From assembly GCF_000143085.1 (NCBI RefSeq), contig NC_014315.1, positions 2,014,001 to 2,078,000 of the forward strand: DNA of 64,000 nt, given 5' to 3'. Below the pieces are notes generated by a model. The model was not told the origin of the DNA. It worked only from the letters and a program-made list of their open reading frames with translations, and searched no databases. The stretch comes from Nitrosococcus watsonii C-113. Lineage in GTDB: Bacteria > Pseudomonadota > Gammaproteobacteria > Nitrosococcales > Nitrosococcaceae. Shown here piece by piece: positions 1 through 8,384 of the stretch; the stretch's first letter is position 1; each line of letters starts with the position of its first letter. A program made the position numbers and the translations under genes.

Positions 1-122
1 CAGCCTTCAAGTACAAGGCCCGCTTCATAACGCTCCTCAATGAAATAATCATGGCGCGCCTTGCGGTTCAAAGCAATGATATTACTTGGATTACCAGACG
101 GTTTCTTTTTGCTTTTAGCCAT
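1..122 (-). CDS. smpB: SsrA-binding protein SmpB, N-terminal part
   Basis: The first 40 codons of SmpB are visible; the rest lies left of the window. SmpB binds tmRNA and brings it to stalled ribosomes for trans-translation. The sequence begins [20 protein letters not shown], followed by [19 protein letters not shown], the conserved start of the SmpB beta-barrel. ATG is at 122. Its usual gammaproteobacterial neighbour, divergent ratA, is present at 2376, but an unrelated 1.6 kb gene has been inserted between them. No tmRNA gene is seen on this side. Confidence 0.93.
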   Translation of the reverse strand, partial: MAKSKKKPSGNPSNIIALNRKARHDYFIEERYEAGLVLEG

Positions 123-382
123 AACTATCAGTATAACCTAGCATTTTATTATGGCTGCTTCAAATTTAGCTGTCAGAAGAAGCGCGCTTTGATTCTGTCC
201 CCTAGGGTCTAGGTTCTCTAAATTATAACCTACCGAATACAATAAGCACTACTGCATAATTTATTATGCAAAATTCTAAATATCATTGCAGCATTATCCC
301 GTTGCTTGTCTTAGGTTGACCTTTCTGCTTGGGGAAAATTGGGTTTTCTAACAATTGCGATTAAATGAGCCCCTGTCAAGGC

Positions 383-1969
383 TTAAACCGCTTGCTGCGT
401 GGTGTTTAGTGGTTTTGAGGGGATTAAATTATGCGGTAAATCTGAATGATCAACGTCATACACATGCGCCATTTTTTCAATGGCCCATTGCAATAAATAA
501 TCATGCTCGGTGAGCGGATAAGTATAGCGAAATTCATCTAATAGACTAATTGTTCGTTTGACTATTCCTATTGTATACAACAAATTTCTTATCCGCCAAG
601 GTAAGGGTGAATGTAGAAAACGCATTAATTTAAATGAACGATTATTGAGCAATGTATCTTTACAACTTAGATTTTTTAGCCAGATCTGGAAATCTGCATA
701 CGAATTCTGGCTAAGTAGTTGTTGCAGCGGCCTGCCATGCACTAATGATACGTTGGGAGTAGCGTTGAATGGCTGCCCAACCGCTTTCTTTTCTTGACCA
801 AACATTTCTCTTGGCACACCCGCCTCTTCAACAACCCGCCTTGGAATCGGTCGATCATATGCGCCACCAACCGACCAAGGTTTCATTTCGGGTGAATTGG
901 ATATCTCCGATATTATCGTCTGACGGGTTGCACCAATACACGGTATCGGTAAATGAATAAAGCCAGTGCGAAGGCGGAATTCCAGCAAAGAAGAGCCACT
1001 GGTATCACCACGGATCATATCGCCGTCAGCTACTTTCTTTTTATTTCGTTGCCATACCTTATCACCATGGAACCCTGTAAAGAGCAATGAATTGGCCAGT
1101 TTGGGCTCAGCATCGGCAAGTATCACATCATTGCCGCCCGTTCCGGATGCAAGGAACTCAGCTTCTGGATAATCTGCTGATTTTAAATATTGATCTCTGC
1201 GAAACTCGCACACTATTAGCCCCAAACGATCGCCAATCGGTGCACCGCTATCGTCAAGGTTTGTAAATTCGTTTAAATCATCCCGTGCATTTGCGATAGT
1301 CAAGCAGGTTTTGCATCCGACCTTCTTGGCCAGAACGGCCGCAGCTGAAGAATCGTAGCCAGAAGAAATTGTCGACACAGGATGGTATTTTATTTTCCGT
1401 TTAGGGTCCCGGGCATTCTCTGCCAGCGCCGAAACAGTATTACTCAGAAAATCGCTAAAACTAGCAAAATCCTCGCCAATAACGGGAAGTTGTCTTGGGA
1501 TAACTCGCACGTCCAAGTCGGTGCTAATTTCAAGATTAGCGATACGCGCAAGGTAGATTTTGCGTTTTGAAAGGGTTTTGATCCACTTACGCATTTTATT
1601 TTTGCCGCCAATGTAGCTGGACAAGTCCCTCACATAGAAAGGGTTGCAGGGATCTAACCGGTCTCCTAGTTGATTTAGTAAGAAAACCAGTGAATTAGAT
1701 AGAATAATTGAATGTTTACATCTCGTGTAGTGGATACGATCCAGGCTGTGTGAGGGGGTCGAAACAATGAATGTCGAGCCACGGATACGCCCCCCTGTCC
1801 CCATGAAAGTATCTGTTTTATCAAAGGCGTAATCAATAAACGCACCACTCCAGGCACCTTCAACAAAACCCAAATCACTGGTTTCGACATTAGCGCCATG
1901 CAGTAAAACAGCTTGGCTATTTTTATGTATCAGCAAACACCATGCCAAAGATGGCGCCGAAACTTTCAA
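383..1969 (-). CDS. Asparagine synthase-like PP-loop protein
   Basis: A 528-residue protein with the adenylating PP-loop motif of the asparagine synthase/ATP-pyrophosphatase superfamily (SSGYDSSAAAVLAKK near residue 203). A preceding region resembles a degenerate N-terminal amidotransferase-type domain (STPSHSLDRIHY near 70). The N-terminal nucleophile cysteine of a true glutamine amidotransferase is missing, so it probably does not use glutamine and is unlikely to be a normal AsnB. The only start in frame is TTG at 1969, just after an in-frame stop. It stands alone between smpB and ratA with no partner such as a peptide precursor or glycosyltransferase. Substrate unknown: an ATP-dependent ligation or modification is inferred. 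Confidence 0.7.
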   Translation of the reverse strand: MKVSAPSLAWCLLIHKNSQAVLLHGANVETSDLGFVEGAWSGAFIDYAFDKTDTFMGTGGRIRGSTFIVSTPSHSLDRIHYTRCKHSIILSNSLVFLLNQLGDRLDPCNPFYVRDLSSYIGGKNKMRKWIKTLSKRKIYLARIANLEISTDLDVRVIPRQLPVIGEDFASFSDFLSNTVSALAENARDPKRKIKYHPVSTISSGYDSSAAAVLAKKVGCKTCLTIANARDDLNEFTNLDDSGAPIGDRLGLIVCEFRRDQYLKSADYPEAEFLASGTGGNDVILADAEPKLANSLLFTGFHGDKVWQRNKKKVADGDMIRGDTSGSSLLEFRLRTGFIHLPIPCIGATRQTIISEISNSPEMKPWSVGGAYDRPIPRRVVEEAGVPREMFGQEKKAVGQPFNATPNVSLVHGRPLQQLLSQNSYADFQIWLKNLSCKDTLLNNRSFKLMRFLHSPLPWRIRNLLYTIGIVKRTISLLDEFRYTYPLTEHDYLLQWAIEKMAHVYDVDHSDLPHNLIPSKPLNTTQQAV

Positions 1970-2218
1970 CCATCAGAGAGAATTCTTCTAGGTTAGTAAA
2001 TATTTAAGAAACAATGGGGTAAAAATAAGCGATTATTACATTAATAAAGGATAATTCAATGCTTTTGCATTGAGATTCCTGCCAAAAGTATGGCGAAATT
2101 AGGCCGGTGGAACCACCAAAATTTCATTTACCCATGCATACTTTCGCTGTAAATTAAAGAGAATAAAGCTCCTAATATTATGTTATTCTCGAAAGATATT
2201 GTCGCATTTATCGGTTAG
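1970..2218. other. AT-rich intergenic region
   Basis: No gene is visible. The stretch is AT-rich, contains a short GGTGG/CCACC inverted repeat near 2107, and probably holds the promoter of the minus-strand PP-loop gene and part of the ratA promoter region. Confidence 0.5.
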
Positions 2219-2422
2219 ATTCCGTACCCTAATTCAGGTACCGGAGGATTTAAATATGGGCGATGGGTAAGGATATCCATCCTAACTTATCTCACTCGTT
2301 TTATTACCCTGATAGTGGTTATTATTATATTTCTTGATGCGAGTGGTGCTCTAAATCGATTAAACTATACGTTCTATGACTACATTAAACCGCAGCGCGT
2401 TAGTTCCCCATTCTCCGGCTGA
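2219..2422 (+). pseudogene. Possible CHASE2-type sensor N-terminus, remnant
   Basis: An open frame of 67 codons without ATG, GTG or TTG start encodes a basic segment, a strongly hydrophobic helix (ILTYLTRFITLIVVIIIFLD) and then LNRLNYTFYDYIKPQR, which resembles the beginning of extracellular CHASE2 sensor domains (transmembrane helix, then a leucine-rich YD segment). It runs into ratA in another frame and stops at 2420-2422. I infer that a sensor gene was truncated where ratA begins, or that this is chance. Without a database comparison this stays weak. Confidence 0.25.
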
Positions 2423-2816
2423 AATGTTTGCCCTCGTGGATAATATTGAATCTTATCCAGAATTTCTTCCGTGGTGTCGCGCCACTGAAATCCACAGCCG
2501 CGATGCAGACGAAGTTTATGCTACTATTGAAATCGCCCGTGGGGCGCTCCATAAATCGTTTACCACCCATAATCGAATGCAAAAAAACAAGATTATTGAG
2601 ATGCGTTTAGTCAAGGGACCTTTCCATCATCTAGAAGGTTTTTGGCGTTTTGATCCCATCGGGGAGACCGAGGGCTGTCGGGTCTCACTTGCCATGGAAT
2701 TTGAATTCTCAAACCGGCTCATTAGTCTGGCTTTCGGTCCCATATTTAGCGAAATCACCGCATCGCTCGTTGATTCTTTCTGCAACCGGGCCAAGGATTG
2801 CTATGGTCAACGTTAA
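2376..2816 (+). CDS. ratA: RatA-type START-domain protein
   Basis: 146 residues of the polyketide cyclase/coenzyme-Q-binding family (RatA/Coq10/YfjG). The start, LNRSALVPHSPAEMFALVDNIESYPEFLPWC, followed by GPFHHLEGFWRF is diagnostic. In E. coli RatA was reported to inhibit 70S ribosome association; Coq10 relatives bind ubiquinone, and which role applies here is open. ATG 2376 fits the family start. It overlaps rnfH by 14 bases, so the two are translationally coupled, as in other gammaproteobacteria. Confidence 0.92.
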   Translation: MTTLNRSALVPHSPAEMFALVDNIESYPEFLPWCRATEIHSRDADEVYATIEIARGALHKSFTTHNRMQKNKIIEMRLVKGPFHHLEGFWRFDPIGETEGCRVSLAMEFEFSNRLISLAFGPIFSEITASLVDSFCNRAKDCYGQR

Positions 2817-3108
2817 AATGATGACCGTTGAAGTGGCCTATGCCCGTGCTGATAAGCAAGTTATCCTTAAAGCATCCGTGCCTGAAAATACCACTTTGGA
2901 AGCTGCCATCCAGGCATCAGGTATTCTGGAACAGTTCCCCGAAATCGATTTGGACAAAAATAAAGTAGGCATTTTTGGCAAATTGGCCAAGCGGGATGCA
3001 CCCCTTTGCCTCGGTAACCGGATAGAAATCTACCGGCCCCTCATTGCTGATCCCAAGCAAGCTCGCCGGGAGCGAGTCGCTAAAGCTCGGCAGGCAAAGC
3101 ACGAATAA
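2803..3108 (+). CDS. rnfH: RnfH family protein (UPF0125)
   Basis: 101 residues with the ubiquitin-like RnfH fold: TVEVAYARADKQVILKASVPEN, GILEQFPEIDL, VGIFGKLAKRDAPL and the C-terminal IEIYRPLIADPKQARRER. Despite the name it is encoded with ratA, not with rnf; the rnf cluster is 20 kb away in this window. The start is ATG 2803, overlapping the end of ratA; ATGs at 2818 and 2821 are alternatives. Function not established. Confidence 0.9.
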   Translation: MVNVKMMTVEVAYARADKQVILKASVPENTTLEAAIQASGILEQFPEIDLDKNKVGIFGKLAKRDAPLCLGNRIEIYRPLIADPKQARRERVAKARQAKHE

Positions 3109-3142
3109 TTCATTTCACACTCAGTCTAATTAGATATCTTAG

Positions 3143-3679
3143 TTAGTTGATTTCGCTCTCCAGGGCAGGCGGTAAAGCGGTGTCTTTATTACGCTTCTGC
3201 AAATTTTCTTTTGTATCCTCATCCTCAGAAGAGTCGCTAAAATCCAGCATATCCATCAAGCTTCCTAACAAGCCCTCATCCTCTTGGCGCGGCGGCACGG
3301 AGATTGACACGGGACCTTCTCTTCGTTCCTGTTGTAATCCCCTCTGGGGACCTATTTCAACGTCTCCACCTACATAGGAAAGCTTACCTTCCTCAAACCA
3401 CATAGTAATGGTGCGTTGCTTCCGGCGCTCGTTACCCGGCTTGAAGCTATAAATATAGTACCAGCGGTCGGGATGGAAGCTATCAATTAGTAGAGGATTA
3501 CCTAACACGAAGCTCACTTGCTGCTTGCTCATCCCTGGGCTTAGCTTCTCCAGCATCTCTTGAGTAATAACGTTACCTTGCTGGACATCAATTCGATAAA
3601 CACCCGGCAAACGCTCAATACTACATCCGCTCAGCACAATACTTGCACATCCAACGATAAAAATGAGAAGCTTAAACAT
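3143..3679 (-). CDS. bamE: Outer membrane assembly lipoprotein BamE (SmpA/OmlA)
   Basis: 178 residues. A lipoprotein signal peptide ends in lipobox LSGC at Cys18-19. The BamE domain follows: GNVITQEMLEKLSPGMSKQQVSFVLGNP, then WYYIYSFKPG and the beta strand RTITMWFEEGKLSYVGGD. BamE is the small lipoprotein of the BAM complex that inserts beta-barrel proteins into the outer membrane. The acidic and polar C-terminal tail (EDEGLLGSLMDMLDFSDSSEDED) is longer than in E. coli BamE (113 residues) and not conserved. It is divergent from fur, the usual arrangement. Confidence 0.95.
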   Translation of the reverse strand: MFKLLIFIVGCASIVLSGCSIERLPGVYRIDVQQGNVITQEMLEKLSPGMSKQQVSFVLGNPLLIDSFHPDRWYYIYSFKPGNERRKQRTITMWFEEGKLSYVGGDVEIGPQRGLQQERREGPVSISVPPRQEDEGLLGSLMDMLDFSDSSEDEDTKENLQKRNKDTALPPALESEIN

Positions 3680-3780
3680 TATTTATTATATAATAGACAG
3701 TTAAGGATTCGTTAACGGTTGCTGTCCTTCTAGTAACGGAGAGCGATGATATCTGGCAGTACACCCCCTAAGAACATTCT

Positions 3781-4260
3781 ATGATGAGGACCCATATCTT
3801 GGAAAGCCAAGACCTGCGCAAAGCCGGCCTTAAGGTAACCTTACCACGCCTTAAAGTGCTGGAAATCCTGGAAAGTAGTTCTCAGCGCCATATGAGCGCG
3901 GAGGATGTTTATAAAGCCTTGCTTGATCAAGGTGAAGAAATTGGGCTTGCTACCGTTTATCGCGTACTTACCCAATTCGAAGCTGCTGGCCTTGTTTCCC
4001 GTCACTATTTTGAAGGAGGCCAGAGTGGTGGCGTCCATTCCGTATTCGAAATGGATAGTGGCGAGCACCATGATCATTTATTATGTGTTCGCTGCGGTAA
4101 AATCGAAGAGTTCGTAAATGAAATTATCGAAAAGCAGCAAGAAGAACTTGCTCGTAAAGCCGGCTTCAATATGACGGATCATTGCCTCTACATTTATGGT
4201 ATCTGTGCTGACTGCCAGCAGGCTGAGTTCGGTAAGGACCAAAAAGCAAAGAAAACTTGA
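3781..4260 (+). CDS. fur: Ferric uptake regulator Fur
   Basis: 159 residues: N-terminal winged helix (DLRKAGLKVTLPRLKVLEIL, then GLATVYRVLTQFEAAGLVSRH), metal site HHDHLLCVRCGKIEEF, and C-terminal ICADCQ. It represses iron-uptake genes with Fe2+ as corepressor. Compared with the usual FEGGxSVFE turn there are about five extra residues (FEGGQSGGVHSVFE) at the hinge between the DNA-binding and dimerisation domains. ATG 3784 is an equally possible start. It is divergent from bamE across about 100 bases. Confidence 0.95.
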   Translation: MMRTHILESQDLRKAGLKVTLPRLKVLEILESSSQRHMSAEDVYKALLDQGEEIGLATVYRVLTQFEAAGLVSRHYFEGGQSGGVHSVFEMDSGEHHDHLLCVRCGKIEEFVNEIIEKQQEELARKAGFNMTDHCLYIYGICADCQQAEFGKDQKAKKT

Positions 4261-4311
4261 CGTATCGTATTCCTTTGGAAAACACAATCCCCCTGAATTT
4301 TTGCAAAAATA

Positions 4312-4923
4312 TTGGCCTCTTCTCCTCACCCTCTTCTCAACCGGGCAAGTTTTCTCACCCTAACGATGTTGTTTGAAGGTGGGCTAGCGCTTGTAGGCTG
4401 GATATTGGGATGGTTTGCCGGCATTGATCCACTTGCCCACCTTATCTTTAGCTGGCCCGCGTTTGGATTAGCGGTAGTTGGAACCCTGCCCTTGATGGTG
4501 CTCTTTTGGCTCTCCTACCACTTTCCAGTAGGGCCATTAGAGCCCATCAAGCGGTTTCTAATCGAAACTTTAGGCCCTTATCTGAATACTTGCCGCTGGT
4601 ACGATTTGCTACTCATTGCGCTGCTTGCCGGTATTTGCGAAGAATTGTTTTTTCGAGGCTTCCTGCAACCTTGGATAGAGGCCGCAGGAGGAACCACGCT
4701 AGGTTTAATAGGTAGCAATCTGATATTTGCCCTAGCCCACTTCATTACCTACGCCTACGCGCTACTAGCAGGGTTGATGGGCACTTATCTTGGTCTCTTG
4801 CTTGATGCTGGCGGGCAGCGAAATTTACTCATACCCATGCTGGTGCATACTATTTATGACTTCTTCGCTCTCCTGATCGTGGCCCGCGCCTTTCGGTTAA
4901 AACGGACAAGCCGAACCCTGTAA
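4312..4923 (+). CDS. CPBP family intramembrane metalloprotease
   Basis: 203 residues with several hydrophobic helices and the three CPBP (Abi/CAAX protease-like) motifs: EELFFRGFLQPW, FALAHF and HTIYDF. The glutamates and histidines expected for an intramembrane metal site are present. The open frame begins at TTG 4312 without a good ribosome-binding site; ATG 4366 (residue 19) is an alternative that would shorten the first hydrophobic segment. It follows fur on the same strand by 51 bases. Substrate unknown. Confidence 0.8.
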   Translation: MASSPHPLLNRASFLTLTMLFEGGLALVGWILGWFAGIDPLAHLIFSWPAFGLAVVGTLPLMVLFWLSYHFPVGPLEPIKRFLIETLGPYLNTCRWYDLLLIALLAGICEELFFRGFLQPWIEAAGGTTLGLIGSNLIFALAHFITYAYALLAGLMGTYLGLLLDAGGQRNLLIPMLVHTIYDFFALLIVARAFRLKRTSRTL

Positions 4924-5002
4924 TCCTTCCTGAGAATAATAGCTGCCCAGGCAAAAAAGAATCCGTCCGCCTGTTCACCGCTTCACGCTTACCTGAATCC
5001 CC

Positions 5003-5788
5003 CTATAGAGCAACTCCTGACACAATTGGTTCCAATCCTTCAAGGATAAGCTGAGCAGCAACCCCCGCCAGCAGCAAAGCGGAAACCCGCATCAAAGCCA
5101 AAAGTAAAGGTTTTCCAACCCGTCTCTCAAGCCAGGGACCAACACTAAGAAAACCCAGGGCAAGAAAGAGACTCAGTAATAGCACCCCGGAAAGCTGTAA
5201 AAACTCACCCCGACCCTCCGCCTTGAGGCCAAAAAGAATAGCTATGGTCAACGTCCCCGGGCCCGCCAATAAGGGAACCGCCATTGGCACTATGGTGGAA
5301 GGAAGCAAGCGCCAGGCTTAGCGTGCAGGGGAAACTCCTGGTTTTTCTTGTTCTGCAAGAGGTAGCTGATGGCTACGAAAAAAAGAAACAGCCCAAGCAA
5401 GCCTATCCCGAATGGGAGATGGCTGTATAAGCGGTAAATTTGGCTCCAATTTTCCATTCTGCGGGAGATGAAACTCTTCCCTTACTTTTCCTTCAAAGAG
5501 GGAAACCGCCGTAATAAATAGAAGGGCGCCTCCCCCCACTTCAAAAGCGGGGAGCTGAATTCCAAAAAAACTTAAAATGGACTGGCCCTGCCATAAGAAT
5601 AAGAGCGATAGTCCTGCAGCAATCAGACAATTCCATAAAGCTAACCGAAAACGAACGGGTGGGGGCAAATCACCGGTTAGATCAGACCAGACCGCAATCT
5701 TTTCAACGGGATTCAGCACCCCCACCAACGCCGCAAAAAAGCTACCCAATAATTGCCAGTTAAAATTTCCCAGCGACTCCCAGCCCAT
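5003..5788 (-). pseudogene. MarC family membrane protein interrupted by one stop codon
   Basis: Two halves of a MarC/UPF0056 protein lie in the same reading frame, separated only by a TAA codon at 5318-5320. The first half (5788-5321) carries ALVGVLNPVEKIAVWSDLTG and the early membrane helices. The second half carries STIVPMAVPLLAGPGTLTIAI and the last helices. Together they make about 261 codons, longer than typical MarC (about 200-220), mostly through a loop rich in polar residues just before the stop. A single base substitution would explain the break. It may be a real pseudogene, a sequencing error, or two separately translated pieces (TTG at 5308 could restart). It is the last member of the recJ-nadK-recN run. 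Confidence 0.75.
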
Positions 5789-5814
5789 GCGCTCATCTCC
5801 CTATCAACGGATAT

Positions 5815-7494
5815 TTACTTTATCTGCCGGACTGTTTCCAGCATTTCACGGGCGTGGGCACGGGAACGTTCAGTAATTTCCCGTCCTCCTAACATACGGG
5901 CAATCTCCTCTACTCGATCTTCCTTATCGAGACAGGTAAGCTCAACCGTTGCTGTTTTCTTTTGGTAAGATTTGCTTATCCGTATTTGAGCATGCGCTTG
6001 GGCGGCGACCTGAGGAAGATGAGTGACACAGAGTACCTGCCGATGTTTAGCAAGCTCTCGCAACCGGGCGCCCACAGTCTCTGCCACAGCCCCCCCAATG
6101 CCCACATCTACCTCATCAAAGACTAAGGTCGGAACTCTACCCCATTGGGAAGTCAACACCTGGATAGCTAGCCCGATACGTGATAACTCTCCTCCTGAAG
6201 CAACTTTGCTTAAAGAACCCGGGGGCTGACCAGGATTGGCGCTCACCTGAAACTGAATCTGTTCTGCGCCATGGGCTGAAAATTCCTGCTCTTTCAAGGA
6301 AGCCAGAATAACCTTAAAGCAGCCTCCCGGCATGGCCAGGGACTGCATCACCTCGGTGACCCCCTGGGCCAGCTTTATCGCCGCACTAGCGCGAGCCTTA
6401 CTGAGATCGGCAGCTAAAGCCTGGCATGCTTGCAAAGCAGCAGTACATTCCTCTTGCAACTCGCCTAGACGATTATCAATGTTCTCCATCTGCTCAAGCT
6501 CCGAGGCCAAATGTTCCGCCAACGTTGGAAGTTCTGCCGGTGCAACACGATGCTTGCGCGCTAAATCGTAGAAACTAGATAGACGCTCCTCAATCCACCC
6601 TAGACGCTCTGGATCAACGTCCATGGAATCCAAATAATGACGTAACCCGCCAGCGGCCTCATCTATTTGAATAGCAGCGCCTTCCAGTAACTCCACCGGA
6701 GGGTTCAATTTAGGATCGATAGCTCGCAATTGCGCCAGTTGGCGATTTACTTTTCCAAGTAACGCATAAACTGCTCCCTGCTCGTTTTGGTACAGCAAAT
6801 CCAGCGCCAGCTCAACCCCTTGCACCAGTTCAGCCCCATGGGCCAGCTGCTGCTGTTCCTGTTCTAACCGCACTAACTCTCCTGGCTCAGCCCGAAAAGC
6901 CTCCAGCTCTTCAACCTGATAGCGGAGCAATTCCAGACGAGCAACCTGTTCACCAGTGGTTTGGCTCAGATTCTCTAACGCTTGGCTAAGTCGCCGCCAA
7001 TGCCGATAGGCTTGACCCCACTCATCAAGAAGTGAGGTGTGAGCGCCATAGGCATCCAGAAGAGACCGTTGAACGCCAGGCTGCAACAGAGATTGGTGGG
7101 CATGCTGGCCATAGATGTCCACCAGATGCCTCCCCACTTCCCGCAATGTTTGGATAGGTACGGGACGCCCATTAATATAGGCCCGTGATCGACCCTCGCG
7201 ACTTAATATACGCCGTAACACGCATTCTTCATCTTGTTCCAGGTCTCGCCCCTGAAGCCAAACAGATAGGGCTTTATTAGCGCCAATCTCAAAAATAGCG
7301 CTCACTTCAGCCCGTTCTTGGCCATGGCGTATTAAACTTACATCTCCCCGGTCACCTAATACTAGCCCCAGCGCATCCACCAAGATAGATTTCCCCGCCC
7401 CGGTTTCGCCTGTCAAGGCTGTCATCCCCGCTTCCAGAGGCAGCACTAACTCAGTGATAATAGCGAGATCCCGAACAAGCAACTCTCTAATCAC
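5815..7494 (-). CDS. recN: DNA repair protein RecN
   Basis: 559 residues, the usual RecN length. SMC-like ATPase: Walker A LTGETGAGKSILVDALG near residue 29, a long coiled-coil middle, signature LSKVASGGELSRIGLAIQVL, and Walker B PTLVFDEVDVGIGG followed by VLCVTHLPQVAAQAH. RecN acts in recombinational repair of double-strand breaks. The start is GTG 7494, overlapping the nadK stop (GTGA), so the two are coupled. No LexA box is evident immediately upstream because the gene lies inside an operon. Confidence 0.96.
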   Translation of the reverse strand: MIRELLVRDLAIITELVLPLEAGMTALTGETGAGKSILVDALGLVLGDRGDVSLIRHGQERAEVSAIFEIGANKALSVWLQGRDLEQDEECVLRRILSREGRSRAYINGRPVPIQTLREVGRHLVDIYGQHAHQSLLQPGVQRSLLDAYGAHTSLLDEWGQAYRHWRRLSQALENLSQTTGEQVARLELLRYQVEELEAFRAEPGELVRLEQEQQQLAHGAELVQGVELALDLLYQNEQGAVYALLGKVNRQLAQLRAIDPKLNPPVELLEGAAIQIDEAAGGLRHYLDSMDVDPERLGWIEERLSSFYDLARKHRVAPAELPTLAEHLASELEQMENIDNRLGELQEECTAALQACQALAADLSKARASAAIKLAQGVTEVMQSLAMPGGCFKVILASLKEQEFSAHGAEQIQFQVSANPGQPPGSLSKVASGGELSRIGLAIQVLTSQWGRVPTLVFDEVDVGIGGAVAETVGARLRELAKHRQVLCVTHLPQVAAQAHAQIRISKSYQKKTATVELTCLDKEDRVEEIARMLGGREITERSRAHAREMLETVRQIK

Positions 7495-8372
7495 TCAAGC
7501 TTTCGCCCCCAGTGCAGTTTGGCACGTAAAATGGAATAGTGATCATGAGCCGCCGGATGGATCAACCGAACCTTGCCTGGCCGCTTATATATCTTGACTT
7601 TATCACCTACCGTTAAGACTATGCCAGGCTGGCCATCGCAACTCACTTGGCCCGGCGTAGTGTTATATTCGCTAATCACGATTTCAACCAAGCTATCGGC
7701 ATCAATCACAAGGGGTCTGTTGCTGAGGGCATGGGGGCAAATAGAAACCAGCACCATCGCGTTGAGATTGACATCCAAGATGGGGCCACCTGCAGAAAGC
7801 GCATAGGCGGTAGAACCGGTGGGCGTCGCTACTACCAAACCATCGGAACGCTGACTATTGAGAAAACGACCGTTGATATAAGTTTCAAACTCAATCAGGC
7901 GGACCACTTCTCGAATATGTGTGGTGATATCATTAAAAGCCGTGCCAATAAGGCAGGATTGGCTCCCTTGCTCTAGCTCCGCTTGGAGCAAAAATCTTTC
8001 CTCCTCCCGGTAGTGCCCCGCTAACACCGCAGCCAGATCCGTACCTAAGGCTTCCGGTAACACATCAGCAAGGAATCCAAGCCGGCCCAGTTTGATACCG
8101 AGCAAGGGAATTCCCGAGTCCGCTAGACTCCGTGCAACATGGAGTAAAGTCCCATCACCGCCAACAACAATCGCTAAGTCACAACACTGTCCTAATTCAT
8201 GGCGTGTTACGGCTTCCCAATGATGGCTAGGAAAAAGGGCGGCTGTCTCCTGATCAATCATAAGCGTCAGCCCTTTTGCTGCCAAAAAATCAGCAACCTG
8301 CTGTAATGACTCGGCTATCCGGGGATCCTTTTGCTTGCCGATGAGTCCAATAGTTTTAAAAGGCTTTGCCAT
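7491..8372 (-). CDS. nadK: NAD kinase
   Basis: 293 residues. It phosphorylates NAD to NADP with ATP or polyphosphate. The GGDGT motif (AIVVGGDGTLLHVAR), LGIKLGRLGFLAD, the NAD-binding region RSDGLVVATPTGSTAYALSAGGPI and the C-terminal SCDGQ segment are all intact. It lies 12 bases downstream of recJ and overlaps recN by four bases, placing it in one repair/cofactor operon. Confidence 0.97.
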   Translation of the reverse strand: MAKPFKTIGLIGKQKDPRIAESLQQVADFLAAKGLTLMIDQETAALFPSHHWEAVTRHELGQCCDLAIVVGGDGTLLHVARSLADSGIPLLGIKLGRLGFLADVLPEALGTDLAAVLAGHYREEERFLLQAELEQGSQSCLIGTAFNDITTHIREVVRLIEFETYINGRFLNSQRSDGLVVATPTGSTAYALSAGGPILDVNLNAMVLVSICPHALSNRPLVIDADSLVEIVISEYNTTPGQVSCDGQPGIVLTVGDKVKIYKRPGKVRLIHPAAHDHYSILRAKLHWGRKLE

Positions 8373-8384
8373 ATCTACCTAAAT

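Noticed and set aside
254-269. Palindrome GCATAAT-TT-ATTATGC between smpB and the PP-loop gene
   Set aside because: Could be an operator, but AT-rich palindromes occur by chance and no regulator is adjacent.
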